From the NCBI RefSeq assembly GCF_002078175.1, contig NZ_MWFK01000005.1, positions 22,584-86,583 of the forward strand: a stretch of 64,000 nt of DNA, in the 5' to 3' direction. Of the stretch, positions 40,483 through 47,730 are shown piece by piece. The position numbers were made by a program, and so were the translations under genes. Positions within the stretch are counted from its first letter, which is position 1. Each line of letters opens with the position of its first letter. Source of the DNA: Streptomyces sp. M41(2017). GTDB taxonomy: Bacteria; Actinomycetota; Actinomycetes; Streptomycetales; Streptomycetaceae. Under the pieces are notes generated by a model. That model did no database searches, was not told where the DNA came from, and was given only the letters and a program-made list of their open reading frames with translations.

Positions 40483-40796
40483 GGTCGGTTTCCTCCGCAG
40501 GCGTGGACTCGGATGGTTCCGTCGTTCTTCGGCTCGTACAGGCGGTGGCAGTTAGGGCAGGGAATCTTGGGCTGGCCGGGTTCGATGAGGGCTGCAATGT
40601 CGGTGTCGAGGTCGAGCCAGACGAGCAGGGTGACCAGGGCGTCGGCTTCGATGCCGCGCCCGTTACCCATGCGGGTGAAGACGCTGACGGGCAGGCCGAC
40701 TTGGCGGCCGACTCCGCGCCAGGACAGGCCGAGGCTGCGGCGCTGGATGTCGAGGCGGCGGTGGAGTTCGGGAACGTCGAGGCGGTGGCTGCTCAT
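40479..40796 (-). CDS. Xre-like HTH protein with zinc ribbon
   Basis: 105 residues. HTH: ELHRRLDIQRRSLGLSWRGV, GRQVGLPVSVFTRMGNGRGI, then ALVTLLVWLDLD, a Cro/Xre-type fold. The tail has CPNCHRLYEPKND and HACGGNRP, a small zinc site. Candidate regulator within the early operon. Confidence 0.7.
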   Translation of the reverse strand: MSSHRLDVPELHRRLDIQRRSLGLSWRGVGRQVGLPVSVFTRMGNGRGIEADALVTLLVWLDLDTDIAALIEPGQPKIPCPNCHRLYEPKNDGTIRVHACGGNRP

Positions 40797-41191
40797 CCGG
40801 CCGCCTCCATCGCCCAGGCCCGGTCGGCTGCGGCCTCGAACAGATGGGCCAGCTGCTCGCTGGTGTGGGTGGCGGCCCAGCCGGTGACGGCTTTGTGGGC
40901 GCGGGCTACGCGCTGGGCGAAGTAGCCGGCCTGCCAGCTGATGTCGGGCCAGCCTTGGTCGGTGACTTCGGGGTCGACGAGACCGCCGAGGAGGATGAGG
41001 GCGACGCCTTCGGCTATGGCGTGGTCTGGGGTGATGACCGCGGCGAAGTCTTCGAACGTTGCCGTACCGAAGAGGGCGCGCCGCAGGGCCATGATCGGAC
41101 CGTCCACAGCGTAGGCGGCAGCCTCGGCGAGTCCGGTCGAGATTGTCGGGGCGGTGGGAAGCGCGGCGAGTTCCGCGACGGACAAGGTCAT
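40793..41191 (-). CDS. Hypothetical helical protein
   Basis: 132 residues, Ala-rich and helical (TGLAEAAAYAVDGPIMALRR, AIAEGVALILLGGLVDP, AHLFEAAADRAWAMEAAG). No motif recognised. Confidence 0.5.
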   Translation of the reverse strand: MTLSVAELAALPTAPTISTGLAEAAAYAVDGPIMALRRALFGTATFEDFAAVITPDHAIAEGVALILLGGLVDPEVTDQGWPDISWQAGYFAQRVARAHKAVTGWAATHTSEQLAHLFEAAADRAWAMEAAG

Positions 41192-41424
41192 GCTGCCCGC
41201 TCCCGATTGTCGGGTCGGACGGTGATGTCGATGACGTGCCCGGCCAGCCCGAGGATGCCTTCAGCCCAGGTGAGGGTGAGGGTGGCGTTGCCGGTCAGCA
41301 TCATGTTCAGGTGCTTGGTGGACACGCCGAGCTGTCGGGCAACCTCGGCCTGGCTGAGGCCGGCAGCGGCGAGGGCGGCGCGGACCTGGGCGCGGAGTTG
41401 CTCCTCGGCGGTGGACTCGCTCAT
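41188..41424 (-). CDS. Xre-family HTH protein
   Basis: 78 residues. Clear HTH: LRAQVRAALAAAGLSQAEVA, RQLGVSTKHLNMMLTGNATL, then WAEGILGLAGHVIDITV. A small single-domain Cro/repressor-type regulator. ATGA overlaps both ways. Confidence 0.8.
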   Translation of the reverse strand: MSESTAEEQLRAQVRAALAAAGLSQAEVARQLGVSTKHLNMMLTGNATLTLTWAEGILGLAGHVIDITVRPDNRERAA

Positions 41425-41705
41425 GCGGCTGCCTCTCTCCGATTGCTGCGGTGTCTGGCTGTGGCCCTGGCGGCTTCTACTTCGTCGAAGGTGATGACGC
41501 GGCGGCGGAGGGCGATCACGACGGCGTGGGTTCGGGTCTGCGCTCCGAGGCGGACCATCGCTTCCTTGAGCCGCAGGTGGATGCCTTGCTCGGTCGTGTT
41601 CAGGCGGGAGGCGATCTCCCGGCTGGTGTAGCCGGCGGCGGACAGGCGGAGGGCTGCGACTTGTCCGGGGCTCAGCGGCTGGCCTTCGACTCCCGGGTTC
41701 CTCAT
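41421..41705 (-). CDS. LuxR-type HTH protein
   Basis: 94 residues. The motif LSPGQVAALRLSAAGYTSRE followed by IASRLNTTEQGIHLRLKEAM and VRLGAQTRTHAVVIAL is the LuxR/GerE DNA-binding domain, with no sensor domain attached. Stand-alone GerE proteins occur in actinophages; target unknown. Confidence 0.82.
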   Translation of the reverse strand: MRNPGVEGQPLSPGQVAALRLSAAGYTSREIASRLNTTEQGIHLRLKEAMVRLGAQTRTHAVVIALRRRVITFDEVEAARATARHRSNRREAAA

Positions 41706-41923
41706 GCGGGCCTCCGCTGCTCGACGGGCGCCAGGTATTCGCCTTCGACGTAAGGGATGCAGTCGTGGTGCGGCAGGTCGGCGGAGATGCGGCACAGCCA
41801 GTCGCCGGTGGGTCCGAGGCAGGCGCGTCCGCGGTGCGGGGGCCCGTCGTCGCGCATGCCGGCGGGGATCGGGCCGCCGCGGTCGGTGAGCCGGCGGCCG
41901 GGCGGGAGTTGGGAGTTGCTCAT
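41702..41923 (-). CDS. Hypothetical small Cys-containing protein
   Basis: 73 residues: a Pro/Arg/Gly-rich front (MSNSQLPPGRRLTDRGGPIP) and GDWLCRISADLPHHDCIPYV with Cys and His that may bind metal. Start ATG overlaps the upstream stop. Confidence 0.5.
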   Translation of the reverse strand: MSNSQLPPGRRLTDRGGPIPAGMRDDGPPHRGRACLGPTGDWLCRISADLPHHDCIPYVEGEYLAPVEQRRPA

Positions 41924-42093
41924 GCGGGCCTCCGTTGTTTGATGCGTCCGTCGGGTGTGAGGTGGCCGTCGGCGTCGGCGAGGAGTCGGATGGCCCGTGC
42001 GATGACGGCGCGGTTGGATTCGCCGCGGTAGCAGCGGGTGAGGATGCTGGCGGTCTCTGGGTCGAGGTACACCACCGGGCGCGGGGCGGTCAC
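41920..42093 (-). CDS. Small ribbon-helix-helix-like protein (57 aa)
   Basis: GTG start overlapping the HNH gene's stop. VTAPRPVVYLDPETASILTR gives a strand-helix, and NRAVIARAIRLLADADG a second helix, the order of ribbon-helix-helix DNA-binding proteins. The end is basic. It joins three other small DNA-binding genes in this operon. Confidence 0.55.
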   Translation of the reverse strand: MTAPRPVVYLDPETASILTRCYRGESNRAVIARAIRLLADADGHLTPDGRIKQRRPA

Positions 42094-42452
42094 GAAGCAT
42101 CCCGGCGGGCATAGGCGGCGGCAGCCTCGGCGAGATCGCTCGGTGATACGCCGGAATCAAGGACCTGTTGCACGGCCTCTCGGATGTAGCCGATGCGGCC
42201 AGGCGGCGGCCAGGGCAGGCCCTCCGATTCGCGCCAAGCGCGCCACTCGGCAGGGGTGAAGTCGAGCTTCTCTCGGTTGCACGGCTCGCAAGCCGCAGCC
42301 AAGTTACTCAGGTCGCCCGAGCCTCCCTGCGCAACAGGGATGACGTGGTCCACTTCGGTCGGGAACGGGCCGCCGCAGTATGCGCAGTTGGCATCCAGAA
42401 CCTGGCGACGAACTCGCGCCGGGATGTACCGCAAAGGGTCGGTCATGGTCAT
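42090..42452 (-). CDS. HNH endonuclease (second)
   Basis: 120 residues. RQVLDANCAYCGGPFPTEVD, HVIPVAQGGSGDLSNLAAAC, EPCNREKLDFTP: a canonical HNH core with CxxC zinc pairs and D-H catalytic motif. A C-terminal extension follows. Either homing-type or involved in DNA metabolism; far from the terminase, so not obviously for packaging. Confidence 0.87.
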   Translation of the reverse strand: MTMTDPLRYIPARVRRQVLDANCAYCGGPFPTEVDHVIPVAQGGSGDLSNLAAACEPCNREKLDFTPAEWRAWRESEGLPWPPPGRIGYIREAVQQVLDSGVSPSDLAEAAAAYARRDAS

Positions 42453-42553
42453 CTTTCTGTTCGGGTGGGCCGCCGCCCTGCCCGCTGGATGGCGAGGAGG
42501 GCGGCGGTGATCAGTGGTGAGGCGAGGACGCCGACGAGGAACCCGAAGGTCAT
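42449..42553 (-). CDS. Single-helix membrane mini-protein (34 aa)
   Basis: MTFGFLVGVLASPLITAALL then AIQRAGRRPTRTER. One hydrophobic helix followed by an Arg-rich tail, with ATGA overlaps to both neighbours. Resembles the 31- and 33-residue mini-proteins at 52313 and 57957. Function unknown. Confidence 0.55.
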   Translation of the reverse strand: MTFGFLVGVLASPLITAALLAIQRAGRRPTRTER

Positions 42554-42771
42554 CGACAGTCCGAGCAGGGGTATTTGCCGCACAGGCTGTGGTCGCGGCG
42601 GATGGCTCGGTCGATGGCGGGCGGGATGCTGTGGCTGACGGCGGTCGCCGTGGCGAGGCAGTCGTCGCCGCAGAAGGGTTCGCGGTCCGGGCTGTCGCTC
42701 CAGACGGTGGGGGTCCAGTTCCAGATGGCGCGTCCGCAGAGGGCGCAGTTGAGGGGCTCGTCCTCGGTCAT
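42550..42771 (-). CDS. Small zinc-binding hypothetical protein
   Basis: 73 residues. CALCGRAIWNWTPTVWSD, then CGDDCLATATAVSHSIP and CGKYPCSDCR: six Cys in CxxC-like arrangement, consistent with two zinc sites. Operon member by four-base overlaps. Confidence 0.6.
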   Translation of the reverse strand: MTEDEPLNCALCGRAIWNWTPTVWSDSPDREPFCGDDCLATATAVSHSIPPAIDRAIRRDHSLCGKYPCSDCR

Positions 42772-43034
42772 GCGGCTTCCTTCTCTGTGTGGGCCCAGGC
42801 GGGCGTGTGCGGGCCTGTGAGCGGTTCGGTGGGGCTGGAGTCGCATTCGGACTGCGGGGCCGCCTGCGCCCCCGTGGAGCCCTTCATGACGGCACGCCAT
42901 GCCTTGACCGCCGCCAGCCCCGCGAGCAGCAGGAGCAGAAGCGCGGCTGCGGTGAGGCCGGCGATCCACAGGGCGACCACGTCGAGGAGGAAGCCCGCGG
43001 TGTCGACCGCCTCGACGAACAACGCCGCCCTCAC
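42768..43034 (-). CDS. Small membrane protein
   Basis: 88 residues. One long hydrophobic segment (VVALWIAGLTAAALLLLLLA) in the middle and a Pro/Thr/Ser-rich soluble tail. GTG start overlapping the upstream stop. Function unknown. Confidence 0.6.
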   Translation of the reverse strand: MRAALFVEAVDTAGFLLDVVALWIAGLTAAALLLLLLAGLAAVKAWRAVMKGSTGAQAAPQSECDSSPTEPLTGPHTPAWAHTEKEAA

Positions 43035-44080
43035 GACGGAACCTCGTCGTAGCAGCCGCAGCGGAACCCGCCGTCGTGGACGGGAGGCGCGGGCGGGACG
43101 GGGATCAGGGTGGGGCAGCCGTCGGGGAAGCCAAGGCAGTACTCGGCGACCTCGGGCTCGGCCTCCGTCGTGGGTGTGGCAGCAGCACCAGACCCGGCAG
43201 CGGGCTGGAGGCTGGCCCGGATCGACGCGCAGATGGCGGGGATGCCGCTTGCCGGGTCGAGGTCGTGCGGCATCTGGCAGTGCGGGCAGCGGGGGCGCGT
43301 CTCGGTGTCTGGTGTTTCGCCAGCCCGACCCGCGACAGCAGCCCCGGACGCGGACTGGTCGGTGGGGCAGCCGCAGCCCCAGTTGTGGGACTCCGGGTAC
43401 GGGCAGTGCTCGGTGTGCTCGACGCCCCACTCGCACTCTTGGCAGCCGGCCATAGCGCGGAGCTGTGCCGAGGCGTCGCGGCAGGGGCGGTACTTGTCCG
43501 GCTCTAGCACGCCGTCGGCCTTCGCCTGTCGGGTCGCGGCGTCGATGGCGTCGGCGCCCTCGTTGAGTGCGTCGGCGCGGGTGGTGGCCGGGTCGGTGCC
43601 GGGCAGCACCGCGAGGACAGCGGCGGCGTGACGGAGGTACGTCTGCCAGAGCGGCTTACCCTCCAGCCGCTCCCCGTCCGCCCACTGCGGTCCTTCGGTA
43701 TGGGCGATGGCGAGCGCCGCCGTCCGGTGCTGCGCATCGACGACGTAGCAGGGGCCGTCGCTGCGATGGAAGATCCCGGTCTCGCTGAGGTCGCCGCAGA
43801 CGCACGGCTCGGCCGGGTCGGTGGGGTTGGCGGGCGGGGACACGACAGACGGCACGGCAGGGTCGTGCAGCCGCGCCTCCTCCGCTGCGCTCGGTTCGAT
43901 CAGGTTGATCAGCCAGCCCGCCTCTCCCTCGTAGAAGACGGGGTCGTCGGTCTGGGCAACGGCCGCACGCTGTACGGCAGCCAGCTCCTGCGCGTGGAGG
44001 ATGAGCGCGCCGTCGATGATGTCCTCGGGCAGTCCGTGCCGCCAGAGCAGGGCGTGGGCGGTCTCGGGGTTCTCGGTCAT
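43031..44080 (-). CDS. Cys-rich multi-site hypothetical protein
   Basis: 349 residues. Cys/His clusters: EPCVCGDLSETGIFHRSDGP, CQECEWGVEHTEHCPYPESH, CGCPTDQS and CPHCQMPHDLDP, then a final CGCYDEV. Between them runs a helical region (TYLRHAAAVLAVLPGTDPAT). Similar multi-cluster proteins are widespread in Streptomyces phages with no assigned function. Confidence 0.6.
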   Translation of the reverse strand: MTENPETAHALLWRHGLPEDIIDGALILHAQELAAVQRAAVAQTDDPVFYEGEAGWLINLIEPSAAEEARLHDPAVPSVVSPPANPTDPAEPCVCGDLSETGIFHRSDGPCYVVDAQHRTAALAIAHTEGPQWADGERLEGKPLWQTYLRHAAAVLAVLPGTDPATTRADALNEGADAIDAATRQAKADGVLEPDKYRPCRDASAQLRAMAGCQECEWGVEHTEHCPYPESHNWGCGCPTDQSASGAAVAGRAGETPDTETRPRCPHCQMPHDLDPASGIPAICASIRASLQPAAGSGAAATPTTEAEPEVAEYCLGFPDGCPTLIPVPPAPPVHDGGFRCGCYDEVPS

Positions 44081-44102
44081 TGGTCACTCCGGTCGGTGGG
44101 TG

Positions 44103-44128
44103 GGGGGCTGCCGGGGCAGGCAGCCCCC
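44103..44128 (-). terminator. Hairpin terminator
   Basis: GGGGGCTGCC and GGCAGCCCCC, ten base pairs with a six-base loop, in the gap between the genes ending at 44145 and starting at 44080. Confidence 0.7.
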
Positions 44129-44144
44129 ACACGGGCAGAAGCAG

Positions 44145-44501
44145 TCAGTTGAGGACGAGGACAGTCACCGGCAGCGCGCCGGGAGTCGAGGCGTCGGCGT
44201 CGTCGCACACCCACACGTAGTCCGGGTCCTCGCCCTGCTCCGGGTCCGGCTTCCGGAAGATCACCCACTTCTCCTGGGTGGATCCGACCCACTCGGACAA
44301 CGTGGCGCGAGGGTCGTCGGCGAGGTTGCACAGGCCGATGAAGACGCGGGCGTGCCGGTTGAAGGCGGCCAGGGCGCGGCGGTCTCCGGGGTGGCCGAGG
44401 GCGAGCATGTCGCCGTCCTCGCCGATGTTGCAGACGGAAATGCCGTAGTGGGTGGCTTCGGTCTGGGGGTTGGTCAGGGGCGAGGCGAGCTTCTGGTCCA
44501 T
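44145..44501 (-). CDS. Hypothetical protein
   Basis: 118 residues: EATHYGISVCNIGEDGDMLA, RRALAAFNRHARVFIGLCNL, then EKWVIFRKPDPEQG and YVWVCDDADAS. The alternating pattern suggests a compact alpha/beta fold. Not recognised. It stands between two terminators, so it is probably its own transcript. Confidence 0.55.
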   Translation of the reverse strand: MDQKLASPLTNPQTEATHYGISVCNIGEDGDMLALGHPGDRRALAAFNRHARVFIGLCNLADDPRATLSEWVGSTQEKWVIFRKPDPEQGEDPDYVWVCDDADASTPGALPVTVLVLN

Positions 44502-44542
44502 GGTGCTGCTCCTGTCGGATGCGAGAATCGGGCCAGCCGGCC

Positions 44543-44565
44543 GCCGCCTGTTATCGGCAGGCGGC
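44543..44565 (-). terminator. Hairpin terminator
   Basis: GCCGCCTG / CAGGCGGC, eight base pairs with a seven-base loop, after the methyltransferase gene. Confidence 0.6.
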
Positions 44566-44581
44566 GTCCGGTCTGCGGGGG

Positions 44582-45298
44582 TCATGCGGCGAGGTCGGCC
44601 GCGGTCAGGCTTGCGGCGAACCGTCCGCCGATGAACCGCGCGTAGGCCGGCGGGATCGCCTCGCAGACCTCGCGGATCCCGAGCGGGATGTCGCCGCCCT
44701 CCGGGACCTTGATCCACGGCATGCCCATCGCGTCACAGGCCGCGTTCTGCCACGCGCGGGAGTGCCGCCCGCCGTGGATCGACATGAACGGCCGCCCCGG
44801 GGTGGGCAGGTAGCCGTTCCGGGTGCACAGCGCCACGTGCCTCGGGTGCGCGGGCGCGGTCAGCCCCCAGTTCGTCTCGAACAGCCGGTGCCGGTACATC
44901 GGCAGGTCGAACATCGGCCCGCACAAGGTGATCGGGTCCCGCAGGTCGGACAGTGCCGGCTCCACGTTCTCGATCACGTAGGGGCGGCCCGTCGTGAGCA
45001 TCGCGTCACGCGCCGGATGGATCAGCTCCGGGTACGTCTTGTGGTTGTAGGCGTTCAGGTTCGACTTCGCCTGGCACGGCGGGGATCCGTGGACGAGGTC
45101 GAACTCGTGGCCGTGGGCGCGGATGTACTCGATCGCGTCGCCCTGGACGAACGTGAACGGGTAGTTCGGCTGCGGGGCGATGTCGACGCCGACGACCTTG
45201 AATCCGGCGAGGTGGTAGCCCATGGCCATGCCTCCGGCACAGCAGAAGGTGTCGAGGACGGTGAGTCCGTTCCAGGGGCGGTCGGGCAGGGAGCGCAT
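44582..45298 (-). CDS. C5-cytosine DNA methyltransferase (first)
   Basis: 238 residues, short but complete: motif I FCCAGGMAMGYHLAGF, motif IV GSPPCQ with the catalytic Cys, motif VI VIENV, motif VIII MYRHRLFE and motif X IPPAYARFIGG. The target-recognition region between VIII and IX is small. It methylates host or phage DNA; no restriction partner is near, so it is probably protective (orphan phage methylase). Confidence 0.88.
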   Translation of the reverse strand: MRSLPDRPWNGLTVLDTFCCAGGMAMGYHLAGFKVVGVDIAPQPNYPFTFVQGDAIEYIRAHGHEFDLVHGSPPCQAKSNLNAYNHKTYPELIHPARDAMLTTGRPYVIENVEPALSDLRDPITLCGPMFDLPMYRHRLFETNWGLTAPAHPRHVALCTRNGYLPTPGRPFMSIHGGRHSRAWQNAACDAMGMPWIKVPEGGDIPLGIREVCEAIPPAYARFIGGRFAASLTAADLAA

Positions 45299-45335
45299 TG
45301 CGGGGTCTCCTTGGGGTGGGCTGGGTGGAACCGGA

Positions 45336-45803
45336 TCAGGAACCGGCAGGGGCGGCGAGGGCGGTCGTGGTCGCCTTGCGGTCGGCGAGCATCCGCAGCC
45401 ACGCGGCGACCTGAGGCCCGGCCTGGACGCCGAAGAACGACACCTCCGGGGCTTCCGGGTCCGCCATGTCGGCGACCTTGTGCAGCACGTCGCTCGCGAA
45501 CGTCCCCAGTGCGAGGGCTGCATCGTCCTTCGGGGCGTCGATGCCGACGGTGGCCCGGGAGAGCAGGTACAGGGCTCCGTAGGCGTCACTGCCGGGGTCT
45601 TCGAGGTCGTAGCAGAGCGCGGCGAGAGCGGCGCGGGCCTGGACGGCGGGCGCCTCCAGCTCGCGCAGCCGGCGGACTTCGGCGACGAGGAGACGCGCGG
45701 TCTCGGCATCGACGACGCCTGACTGTCCGAGGCCGGCGAGGAACGCTTCGGTCTGTACGAGCTGGCCCTCGGTGAGCGGCTGAGCGGCGGTGCGGTCGGT
45801 CAT
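45336..45803 (-). CDS. Hypothetical helical protein
   Basis: 155 residues, mostly helical (GQLVQTEAFLAGLGQSGVVD, TARLLVAEVRRLRELEAPAV, ALCYDLEDPGSDAYGALYLL). ATG at 45803 preceded by AAGGAGTGATC. Not recognised; typical phage early protein. Confidence 0.5.
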   Translation of the reverse strand: MTDRTAAQPLTEGQLVQTEAFLAGLGQSGVVDAETARLLVAEVRRLRELEAPAVQARAALAALCYDLEDPGSDAYGALYLLSRATVGIDAPKDDAALALGTFASDVLHKVADMADPEAPEVSFFGVQAGPQVAAWLRMLADRKATTTALAAPAGS

Positions 45804-45861
45804 GATCACTCCTTGTTGACGGTGCTGTCAGGGTGTGCGCGGTCAGACGTGTGCCGGGCCG

Positions 45862-46161
45862 TCAGGCGGGCTGAGGCTTGTGGGCGTCGCACTCCCAGTT
45901 CGCGCCGATGTGGTCGCGGTAGTGCTGCATGGTGATCAGCTCGGTCCTGCCGACGGTGATCCCTTCGCGCTCGGCTGCGGCCTGCTCGCGCTTGCCCTTG
46001 TTGAGGTGCTCGTGGGCCTGCTGCGCGGTGGCGACGACGCGGCTGCCGGAGACGGCGACGAGCGCAGCGACGATGCAGCCGCAGGGGCGGCGCTGGATCC
46101 ATCCGCAGTCATCGAGCGGGACGGGCTGATCGTTGACGGTGACAGTGAGTCCGGTGGTCAT
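45862..46161 (-). CDS. Hypothetical protein
   Basis: 99 residues: strand start (GLTVTVNDQPVPLDDCGWIQ), RRPCGCIVAALVAVSGSRVV, then a charged helix (EHLNKGKREQAAAEREGI) and HYRDHIGANWECDAHKPQ. Cys and His could form a zinc site. The 197 bases to the next gene hold nothing recognisable. Confidence 0.55.
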   Translation of the reverse strand: MTTGLTVTVNDQPVPLDDCGWIQRRPCGCIVAALVAVSGSRVVATAQQAHEHLNKGKREQAAAEREGITVGRTELITMQHYRDHIGANWECDAHKPQPA

Positions 46162-46358
46162 GGTGTGGCTCCTATGCGGCGTCGTGGGGTGCGCGGGCGT
46201 GGGGTGGGTGGTTGAGGCTGGAAGCCCTGTGCGGCTCTCAGGGGCGCTGGAACGGGTTCGGCGGACCCGGACGGCCCCGGACGGCTCAACGGCCGCCACA
46301 GGCCCGGCGTGGGGCGCGCACAGGGCAGGCGCGCCAGGTAGCCGAGATCCGGTCCCCC

Positions 46359-47306
46359 TCACGCCGCCACCGCCAACCGGGCTGCCGGCGCCGCGACAGC
46401 GGCAACAAGGACGGCGGCCAGCGGCGGCGGGACGGCGTTGCCGACGGTCATGTGGCGTTGCCCCGCGTTGCCGTGGAACCGCAGGCCGGGCCGGAACCCC
46501 TGCAGGGCCGCGCACTCTTCGACGGTGGGCCGCAGATGGTGCACGCCCTCCCGCTCCCGCCAGGCCGGGGTGCCGATGTGGCGTTTCATCGCCTGCCGGG
46601 TGCCGTTGCCGAACGGTTCGGCGCCGCCCGTGTACGTGCCGCCGCCGGTCACCGACGGGGCGGGCCGCCGGGTGTAGCCCCAGCCGATGACGTCGGCCAT
46701 GGCCGTCAACGTCGGCTGGCCGAGTCCGCCGTGGGTGGGTGCGGGGATGACGGCGTCGCGGCTGCGGGAGGCGATGAGGACGGCCCGCTTGCGGTGCTGG
46801 CCCAGCCCGTAGCCGGCGGCGTCGACGACGGCCGCATCGGTGCTGTAGCCCCAGCCGTCCAGGATGCCGGCGTACTGCTGCCAGACGGGGAGCACGGACG
46901 GGACTTGCTCCATGCAGATCCAGTCGGGCATCAGGTCGTACATCCACCGCATCGGCTCCGCCGTCAGGATCGACCGCCCGTCGAGACAGGCCGCGCCGAT
47001 CGCAGCCCGGGTGTCTTTGCCGCGGGACAGGTCTTCGATCGCCTGGTGCACGCGGGGCAGATCTTGCAGGCCGAGCTTCTTCCCGGACTTGTTGAAGCCG
47101 GGGCAGGGCGGGGAAGCGATGTGCCCGCTGGTGCGGCCCTTGAACGGCCACGTCGGGTACTGGGTGACGTCGCAGCGCACCGTCCGGTGCCCGGCATCCA
47201 TGCGGGTGCGGCATGCGGCGGCGTCCAGTTCGAAGCCGATGTCGGTGAGGCCGAGCGCCGGGAGGGCTTCGGACCAGCCGATGCCGGCGAACGTGTGCGG
47301 GATCAC
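46359..47306 (-). CDS. C5-cytosine DNA methyltransferase (second)
   Basis: 315 residues: motif I HTFAGIGWSEALPALGL, motif IV SPPCPGFNKSG (Pro-Cys catalytic), motif VI ICMEQVPSVLP, where the usual ENV is EQV, motif VIII GQHRKRAVLIAS, motif IX/X region EECAALQGF and VGNAVPPPLAAVL. Full length, with a larger recognition domain than the first. Its GTG start overlaps the upstream stop. Two different methylases in one phage suggest evasion of more than one restriction system. Confidence 0.88.
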   Translation of the reverse strand: MIPHTFAGIGWSEALPALGLTDIGFELDAAACRTRMDAGHRTVRCDVTQYPTWPFKGRTSGHIASPPCPGFNKSGKKLGLQDLPRVHQAIEDLSRGKDTRAAIGAACLDGRSILTAEPMRWMYDLMPDWICMEQVPSVLPVWQQYAGILDGWGYSTDAAVVDAAGYGLGQHRKRAVLIASRSRDAVIPAPTHGGLGQPTLTAMADVIGWGYTRRPAPSVTGGGTYTGGAEPFGNGTRQAMKRHIGTPAWREREGVHHLRPTVEECAALQGFRPGLRFHGNAGQRHMTVGNAVPPPLAAVLVAAVAAPAARLAVAA

Positions 47307-47539
47307 GCGGCCACCGTCCGGTGCTGCTCGGGCAGGTCGGCGTCGCAGTAGAAGCCGATGCTCAGGTGCATGCCGTGGTCTTCGACGACCCTCCACACCG
47401 CGGTCGCGGTGCAGGCGGGCCGGCCATCCTGCTGGCGCTGGTGGTTGGTGGTGCAGTCGGCGAAGTCGCTGTAGTCGGGCAGCAGCCAGCCGCGGGTGTT
47501 GTGGCGGATACGGGCGGTCGGCTTGCGGCGGCGGGTCAT
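47303..47539 (-). CDS. Hypothetical small protein
   Basis: 78 residues: basic N-terminus (MTRRRKPTARIRHNTRGWLL), then CTTNHQRQQDGRPACTATAV and HLSIGFYCDADLP with Cys/His that might bind zinc. Overlaps both neighbours. Confidence 0.5.
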   Translation of the reverse strand: MTRRRKPTARIRHNTRGWLLPDYSDFADCTTNHQRQQDGRPACTATAVWRVVEDHGMHLSIGFYCDADLPEQHRTVAA

Positions 47540-47730
47540 GCGGCTTCTCCCTGCTGGCGGCGGCGCTCGGCGGCGCGGTGGACTTCGGAGTAGGCCGACA
47601 GGAGTCGGCTGGTGGCCCAGCGGTGCCCGCAGTTAGGGCACTGGTAGCCGTGGACGATCGCGTCGCCGCGGCGCTTCTCGGCTGCCGGGGCTATACCGCG
47701 ACGGCAGCCGTTGGGGCAGGAGTCGGTCAT
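47536..47730 (-). CDS. Small zinc-ribbon protein
   Basis: 64 residues: CPNGCRRGIAP and GYQCPNCGHRWATSRLL form a CxxC-type ribbon, followed by a charged helix (YSEVHRAAERRRQQG). Lies after the helicase gene; maybe a nucleic-acid-binding accessory. Confidence 0.6.
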   Translation of the reverse strand: MTDSCPNGCRRGIAPAAEKRRGDAIVHGYQCPNCGHRWATSRLLSAYSEVHRAAERRRQQGEAA

